Below are positions 57,297 through 64,000 of a stretch of 64,000 nucleotides of DNA, piece after piece. The stretch lies in assembly GCA_020809705.1 (NCBI GenBank), contig CP085827.1:2232001-2296000 (forward strand), given 5' to 3'. Every line of letters starts with the position of its first letter. The stretch's first letter is position 1. The position numbers and the translations under genes are program-made. Under the pieces are notes generated by a model, which did no database searches, was not told the origin of the DNA, and saw nothing but the letters and a program-made list of their open reading frames with translations. This DNA is from Calonectria ilicicola (lineage: Eukaryota > Ascomycota > Sordariomycetes > Hypocreales > Nectriaceae).

Positions 57297-57795
57297 GTCT
57301 TCTTGAATGGTTTTATTTAATTGTGTAGCTATCTCAGAATGCTAAACATGTAATACTTGTGTGTATGACCAATCCTGTATTATTCTAGGTGCATGAGCGT
57401 AGTGAAACTCCACCTCAGGCAGGCCATCATCATCCTCGATTGTTACTCCAAGAAATGAAGAAATAGAAAAAAAGAATACAAAAAGAAAAGTTGAAAGGAC
57501 AAAGCGATCCGAGTGTTCCATATTAGCGTTATTTCGATGCGAACCCCGTCAAAGTCGCTGCGTTGCTACGTAATCCATCACTATTAGCCCTGGTCGCCCA
57601 ATCAATTGCACAAGCCTTGGTTCCCAACATCAAAACAAAAATATTGGCTGTTTTCATAACAGGATTGGCGTTGTATTACGGAAACATAATCATGATGACT
57701 TAGACCACGACCAGTAGCGTGTACTTGTTCTCGTTGCGTAATTGACCACGCAATTGCCAAGTGTACATGATCGAGAAAGAACTGACATGATGTCA
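57297..57795. other. convergent 3' intergenic, no gene seen
   Basis: This is an A-rich spacer between the SDR and zinc-knuckle genes, containing their 3' UTRs. Confidence 0.5.
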
Positions 57796-59054
57796 CTATT
57801 TTTTCGGGTAAGTTCTGCGACCTTTTCCTCTATAGCCATTTGGTTTCGGGATATCATCAGACTTCGGGGTATCGGGCTTTGTGATACCAGACCCTGGGGG
57901 ATCAGGCTTTGGGTTCTTGCGCCATCGGGTCCTACGGTTTGAGCGGCTAGGCTTCGGGACTCCGGGTTTGAGGATTTCGGCATTTTGGATTTTTAGTTTT
58001 GGGTTTTGCTTCATTGGAATTTCGGAGTTGGGAGCCTCCTTGTTTGAGACGCCGCGCTTTGGGGTGTCACTCTTGGGGGGATCTTGCCTAGGGGCATCAT
58101 TCTCGGAGGTGTTGCGTTTGCGGTTGTCAGATTTTGGAATGTTAACCTTTGGAGGATCAGGTCTTCGGAGATTTGGCCTTTTCATCCCAGAAATCAAGGC
58201 TATTGCGTCCTTAGGTAGGCTAGGATGGTTTTCTTCGGAGAACTAGAGCGTGTTAACATCCGCTTTGAGGAAAGTACAGAGGATCATTACCTTAGTCAAG
58301 TTTTCGGGTGACATGTTGGGGAGAACCCAAGTCTGAGGAACTTCACCTGATTATGGTCAGCTTTTATGCGAGGCAGGATGGGATGAGGAAAGTATTCACC
58401 AGGGACAGCAAAAAACCAACAGGAGGTTCTCCAGTGGCCAGTCTGCCCGCAAATATAGCAAGCATTGCCACGCTTCTTCTTGGAGTTTGATGCCGTTGAA
58501 GTACCAAATTTATCTGGAGAATTCTTCTCTGGTTCTCCTGCCACTTTTGGTGCTGGTGGTGGGATCGAGGCAGCAAGACGAGCAAGGTTTGGTCGCGAGG
58601 AATAGTAGTGCTGTTTTGGCAATTCAAACTCCACAGATAGATTCAGCAGTTGACGAAGAACTGAAGCCGAGGCAGCTTCAACTCCAATCTCATGAGACGC
58701 AGCTGCGGGAGGCGAGCTTGCTACCGTGTCAGTCGAAACTCGCGAATCGGTCCGAAAGGCTTTGCGAGAGGAAGCAGTCCCTTTGAGAGAGCTGCAAGGA
58801 GTTTCGAGGAGGGAGCGTGAGGGAAAGATTTTCGCAGGAGTTGGCTATCCCTAGTCAGTGCAAACGGTCACAAAATTCTGAGAGGAAGTAATTTAGGCGC
58901 TTACCTTCACGCTTTTCGCAAGCAAAGGCCGCTTTTCTCGGATAGCGATGAGCAGATCTTCGTAGCGCATGTTGGATCTCTTGAGGCGAGGCGCATCACT
59001 ATGTGACGAATCAAGAGCCCCGGGAGGGCGTTTAGGTTTGGTACGAGAAAGCAT
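57796..59054 (-). CDS. CCHC zinc-knuckle protein with Lys/Pro-rich repeat tail
   Basis: Exons are 59054-58905, 58844-58400, 58346-58291 and 58242-57796; the product is 365 aa. Splicing restores one frame throughout. A basic N-terminus (SRTKPKRPPGALDSS) and a Ser-rich middle lead to a single retroviral-type zinc knuckle, CYICGQTGHWRTSC (CX2CX4HX4C), flanked by KKKRG. The last exon encodes ~120 residues of degenerate repeats such as PPKSDTPKRG, KPDTPKSDD and KPDPPGSG, and the protein ends in RRTYPKK. Zinc knuckles bind single-stranded RNA or DNA, so a nuclear RNA-associated role is plausible but unproven. I do not recognise a named ortholog. Confidence 0.75.
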
Positions 59055-59237
59055 TGTTGGATGCAAGGTTAAAAATATTCTTTGTTGGGTTTTCAATCAG
59101 TGATTAATAGAGTTGAGAGACAAAGGACCGGCACACGTGCACAGTGCGGGTTGTGCACCGCAAACAGTCATCGACCTTGAAAGGAGCGGAGCACTCGCTT
59201 CTGACGCTCTCAACTCCAAAAAATGTATACAACGCAG

Positions 59238-61069
59238 CTAATTCTCCCCGCCACTTTTGCCCGTCGATTTGATCTTTCTCATTTGCATCCCGAGGCCAGC
59301 CAGGAACGCTGCACCCCCGAGACCGACCGAGACGAGGAATGCATTACCCACGGCCTGCTTGAACGCATCCCGAACTAAGCCAAGCACATTCGCAGGCACA
59401 ACCTTTTCGAGCTCGATTCCGCCTGTTGCTATGACAGCATTCAGGTCCAACCCATCAATATTCCGCAACCCACGTCGCAGAGTATTCTGAAAAACATTTT
59501 GCGCCACAGAAAGACCCACTGAACCGCCCAGAGCTTGCGACATGATGACTAAGGTGGTGCCCACGGGTAGATCTGCTGCATTTAACACTACCTGGGCAGC
59601 AAACACAGGAATCTGAACCGTGAGACCGAACCCGAAGCCCGCAATCACCTGGTAGCCGAACCACTTTCCTATCGGGCTAGAGCGGGACAGTGTAAATAGC
59701 AGGCCACCGCCAGCGACAAATACAGATGACCCGAGCCACATGAATGGCACGTAGTAGCCCGAGAGCGTGATCAGTGTACCGCTAATGATAGTTGCGATGG
59801 AAACGGTGACTCCGTGAGGGAGGATGTCAACACCAGATTCTTGGGGATCCACGCCCTTGACGGCCTGAAAGAAGAATGGCAGATGGTATGACTGCGTCGT
59901 CATTCCGCCTTGCAACATGATGGAAAAGATGCAGCCGAGAAGGACAGATCTCTGTGAGAGAATCCGCAGCGGTATCAACGCCCTAAAATAAAACAATATT
60001 AGACCCTTACATGCTCAGGTGATGCGATCACTTACTCTTCCTTTTGTTGAAACTGCATGTATCCGAACAATATGAGGAGCAGCCCAAATCCAAGAAAACA
60101 ACCCCATACACGAGAATCCGACCACTTGTACACAGCACCACCCCACTGCAAGGCAAGGATGAGACAAATTAAGATCCCGTTAAGAATCAACGCACTTTTA
60201 AAGCCAACACCACTGAGCTTTTGTCTTATGGCGCGGTCTCGTTTCGGTGCCACGCCAGAGGAAGCAGGATAATAGAGACACATAATAAGCCCGGCAATGG
60301 CGCCCAATGCTGATAAATCTCTTAGAATCCAGACATCGAATTAAAAGGACACTTACGCAAGTTTATCCAAAAACAAAATCTCCAAGTCAGACGAGCAGAG
60401 TTTGTAAAGGCACCTCCAATCGACGGTCCCACGACAGAGGCCACGCCGTACATACTGGATACAATGCCCAACAGCATCGGGCGCCTCCTCATTTCCACAA
60501 TTTGCGACAGAATGAGAATCCCGCCACACATGAGACCAGCAGCGCCTAAGCCTGCAATGCCCCTGCCGATGATGAAAGCAGGCGAGTTGGGTGCCGCAGC
60601 GCATAGGATAGACCCAGTCTCAAAAATAACACCGGCAGAGAGATACACCCATTTGAGGTTGAAAAAGGTGTAGACCTTGCCAAATGTTGGCTGAAAGGAC
60701 ATTTGCGACAGGAAATAGACAGATCCATACCAAGCTAGGGGTGGTTAGTGTTAGATGATGTCAAGGGGAAACGGGCAACCGACCGACATCTTCAAGACTG
60801 TCAAAGTCGTTGGTAATCTTGGGAATTGCCGTAGCTTGGTTCACGTGTCAGTGTCTTCTGGTGCCATCCACACGACCCAACCTACAAATGATGCTGTTAT
60901 CTAGTGCAATAGTAAATATTCCCACCATTAGACAGACGACCATCAGAAACAACGGCAGACCATGAAGGTATGTATCTACTCCAGAAGTCTCATCTCGCGC
61001 TAGAGATTCCTGCACTGGAAGCTCTTTCGAAGCTAAAGCTTCATTCTTCGGGACAGATGAAGTCTCCAT
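59238..61069 (-). CDS. MFS multidrug/toxin efflux transporter (DHA14-type)
   Basis: Exons are 61069-60886, 60834-60784, 60734-60357, 60309-60036 and 59982-59238; the product is 543 aa. TM1 carries IFTIALDNSII. STAIPKITNDFDSLEDVAWY and GSVYFLSQMSFQPTFGK follow, then GRGIAGLGAAGL (motif B area) and GPSIGGAFT (motif C). About 14 hydrophobic segments end in a short basic tail. It should be a plasma-membrane proton antiporter of the toxin-exporter clade. Intron 2 uses an unusual GTCGGT donor. It is not a close copy of the pump at 3234-5127; only family motifs are shared. Substrate is unknown. Confidence 0.9.
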
Positions 61070-63239
61070 GGTCTCTCTGCGTGTTTCCTCATCCCTGAGT
61101 CACGATGAGAAGAGAGTACTCATTGAAAGAACTAGCTTACCGGCTAGGATCACCGCTGGTGATGATACCAAGCGGAATCTCTACAATATGTGCTTGATTT
61201 GCAGTCCTCATTATAGCAGTACGACGATTTATGCGAAAAGGAAGGATTGGATGAGAGGGTTCATTGCCGAGGCTATGAACCAACACATGGAATTTGTCTC
61301 CAATATATAGACTAAACACACATCATCTTTAGCGCGCATGTCCAAAGAGAAATGAGGTCATCTACGCTTGACCCGGGGTAACATTATACCTTCATTACTT
61401 AGCATGCTCGCACTCGCATTCTTTATTAATTCCAGAGATCTTTCGGCAAATGACTCATGACCTTTTTGCCATTTAGCGTCCCATTCGTTGGCCCCGCTAA
61501 GGGATTGGCCATGTTGGATCTTACGAGAGAAACAGGCACACATCGGAAGCGCGGGCAGTAAATCCGTTCGGTTGGGAATCCTCGATTGAAACGATTGGTG
61601 GGGCTCTTGTCAGACCTTGGCTTTCCTTCAAGCGTGTGGTTCAAATCAGGCCACCCGGCAGAATGTCTTGTCGACTGGTATTCCTTTGGCAACTCCATCT
61701 CTCCATCTCGAAGGTCAATATCAATAATGTGGAATAAGAGCTTAGATTTTAGAAAATACAAAACCTTTGAGCATATTTTAGCCATAGTATCAGATGGCGC
61801 GATAGCGTTTCGTCACATCTTGTGGATTCCTCATTGAGATACGGTTAATGCGAACGTCAGCCTGCTGCTCGGTCCTTTATCAAGCAGCACAGGCCCCAGA
61901 TTTGAGACGTTTATTGCATGAAAAATTTAAATTTTAGATTCTGGGGAGCGTTGGGTACATTGAAAAAAATAAAGTTAGAATCTCCGTTTGTAGAGTTAAA
62001 GGGATAAGGTGATGACGAGTGATCAAGTTACCATCCCTACCTAATGCAGTCAGCAGCAGTCAGCAGTCACCCGACATCTTGCTCAATAATTCAGTTAATC
62101 AAGTAGCCAGAACAAAGAGAAAAGATGAAATTCAAAATTCTGCTTTCCTTGATTAAAGTACATACTCTTTTGCCTTGAAATCTCAATGACATGGTGCATC
62201 ATGGGATGGCTTGTCACCATGCGTAGCTCAGACATGCCTAAGGTGAAATATAGGGTAAGTAGGATGGACCGAAATGAAGAGGGTAATGGAACGAATGGCT
62301 TGAGGCGACAAGAGCAATGTTTGACTTAAGTATACCGAAAAAAATTCCTTGTTTACTTGCCCTTGATAAATTTATTCTGACTTTTTTGGTGAAAATATAA
62401 CATCTCTTGTCTTGTATTTATCGGAATCACACATCAAACTTGCATTTTGTTGGATCTTTTTCATGAACGTAGTGTAGGCAAAAGCGCAGTACAAACTTAG
62501 AGATACAAGGGTTCAACAAACGGTGCACTTCTAAAGATGATCGGAGCCCGTTTCCTTCCTTGCCAACCCTGGTTTCTGAAGAAAATTGAGGGCCATGTAT
62601 TAGAACCTTGTACCATGTGCGATCGCGGCCTCCGACTGGTGTGTTGGTTGGTGATGTTTCTACGCCCCCACTACTATCCAGGATTGAGGCGGGTCTGCAT
62701 TTCAGTGCGTCCTGTGGCACTGAAGACGGTGTTGCGCCATTCGGATCAAGATTGTCCGGTAATCTGGTAACATTTTTTACATTTCCCATCACACGTCCCA
62801 ACGCCCTTTCAACAAATGTGCCCCGACCACATGGAACGGAGCATAATTATGCTCTGCTGGGGGTAATCGGCTTAATCGCCTTATTGCCGGTAGCTACATA
62901 TACACAAAGGAATCAGATACGGTTGCTCCTAGTTCGTGTGGTGGGGAACGCACTTAGAATGGCAGGTGAATACGGCAAGCCAGGGTGTTTCGACCAACAT
63001 GCAGAAGAGATGCTCCACTGACAAAAGAAGCCGAGGACCGGACTACTTTCCCTCTCATGCTTGCATGGCTTTCTATTTATTTTCATTTCTGCACCCTTCT
63101 CTATTTTTGAATTTCTACCCCTATTTTCTTGATCTCCATTTCGAAGCAATTGATCTATTTCTGTTGCTGAGCAGTAATTCTATTTTAATAACACAACACC
63201 CGCCCGACCAGGAGTCCAAACTTCTTTCATCAATTTACG
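61070..63239. other. 2.2-kb intergenic region, possible gene remnant
   Basis: There is no intact gene. On the minus strand, two overlapping open frames (61785-61426 and 61543-61358) look protein-like on either side of a frame change (CVPVSLVRSN, then ANEWDAKWQKGHESFAERSL) and may be a decayed gene. CAGCAGT-type short repeats occur near 62045-62070. Confidence 0.4.
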
Positions 63240-64000
63240 ATGACGAGTCCACAGGAAGCGGAGAAAATTGTTCGCCGCCTGACCAGCAAGTATGGATTTC
63301 TGGATGAAGAGATGATGAACGATATTGGACGATACAACGCCGACTATCGCCGAAAGATTGATGAAAACTGGCTAGCGATGGAAAGCGCTGTATCTCACTC
63401 TGTTAAGATGTAATTATCCAATTTAACCATTTTTTAGGACTCCAACTAATTTGTATTCAGATTAGCGAAACAGATATACGGTAGTGGTGCTCGATTTGTG
63501 TTTGAACTTCTTCAAAATGCCGAGGACGCTTTCAACAAGCCCACGAAAAGCAAGGACCCACCTTTCATCTTCTTCAAAATTCACCCAAACCATATTGTAG
63601 TTGATTGCAACGAGAATGGCTTCACTGAGCAGGATTTAGAAGCGATTTGCGCCGTTGGAAAAAGTACTAAATCGGCTGCTCATGGATACATTGGTGCCAA
63701 GGGTATTGGCTTCAAGTCAGTATTTATCGCCGCCTCTAGAGTGCATATCCAGTCTGGTAATTTCTCGTTCCAATTTCGGCACAAGAAAACGGACCCGGGC
63801 ATAGGTATGGTCAGACCTATTTGGGTTGATCCTGTTGAGGTTCTCCCCAACCCTCTAACTCGCATGACTCTCTACCTCCATGATCAAGGAAACAAGACTG
63901 AAATTGACCATCTGAGGAATATAATCACCGACCAATTTGAAGTTTTAAATGAGACGTGTCTACTTTTCCTTCGAAATCTCCAGCAAATTAAACTGGAATT
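63240..64000 (+). CDS. GHKL/HSP90-like ATPase protein (sacsin/NO VEIN-like), 3' partial
   Basis: Exons are 63240-63409 and 63461 to the window end (51-nt intron). The ~237 residues visible include a short helical N-terminus and then a GHKL ATPase fold: N-box ARFVFELLQNAEDAFNKP, the Asp loop VVDCNENGFTEQDLEAICAV, GKSTKSAA, and the G-box GYIGAKGIGFKSVFIAA. This is the pattern of sacsin, plant NO VEIN and large fungal proteins (often >1,000 aa) with an HSP90-like ATPase at the start. They are proposed to act as ATP-driven chaperone or scaffold proteins. The downstream domains that decide the function lie outside the window. Confidence 0.85.

Noticed and set aside
61358..61785. Minus-strand frames joined by GTAAGA...TTAG as a spliced gene
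   Set aside because: The implied intron would be only 28 nt, and I cannot name a family. Kept only as a possible remnant in the intergenic note.
61991..62010. Second copy of the 40-kb foldback end (TTAAAGGGATAA-like match)
   Set aside because: Only about 10 bases match and there is no inverted partner; most likely chance.

Overview
The window reads as nuclear DNA of a filamentous ascomycete, most likely Sordariomycetes and probably Hypocreales. Genes carry short introns (about 40-100 nt, GT...AG, often with a CTAAC-like branch site). The gene content is typical of Pezizomycotina: Zn2Cys6 regulators, a HET protein, DHA14-type MFS pumps, a self-sufficient CYP505 P450, cellobiose dehydrogenase and a DUF2235 hydrolase. 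Gene models were assembled by hand from splice signals. For every complete spliced gene the exon lengths sum to whole codons.

Layout. 1-8 kb: the 3' end of a kexin gene, a divergent Zn2Cys6 regulator/MFS exporter pair, and a HET-domain gene. 8.6-17.2 kb: a fused fumarylacetoacetate-hydrolase/alpha-beta-hydrolase enzyme, then two housekeeping genes (LETM1/Mdm38 and sorting nexin Snx4/Atg24), then a small gene for a cytosolic fatty-acid-binding protein. 18.4-25.5 kb: a DUF2235 (Tle1-like) hydrolase, a YjjX-type house-cleaning NTPase and a secreted cellobiose dehydrogenase, all on the minus strand. 28.4-42 kb: a 2-oxoglutarate/Fe(II) dioxygenase, a Zn2Cys6 regulator with a damaged splice acceptor, an intron-containing tRNA-Ile, CYP505, an arrestin-like protein and a second P450. 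This is an oxidative group with no PKS, NRPS or terpene backbone enzyme in view. 43.8-51.1 kb: an F-box/2EXR-like orphan, an eroded gene, a roughly 1-kb almost pure A+T block carrying a later LTR-like insertion, and a single-pass cell-surface protein. 53.5-61 kb: an AhpD-like protein, a third Zn2Cys6 regulator, an SDR, a CCHC zinc-knuckle protein and a second DHA14 transporter. 63.2 kb to the end: the 5' part of a GHKL-ATPase gene of the sacsin/NO VEIN kind.

The most notable observations are: the FABP-like gene, whose one intron sits where I remember the first intron of animal FABP genes; the fused FAH-hydrolase; the A+T block with an insertion flanked by a 5-bp target duplication; two foldback elements, one with arm differences that are all transitions; and a regulator gene whose third intron appears to have lost its AG acceptor. 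I see no CRISPR arrays, prokaryotic features or complete autonomous transposon.
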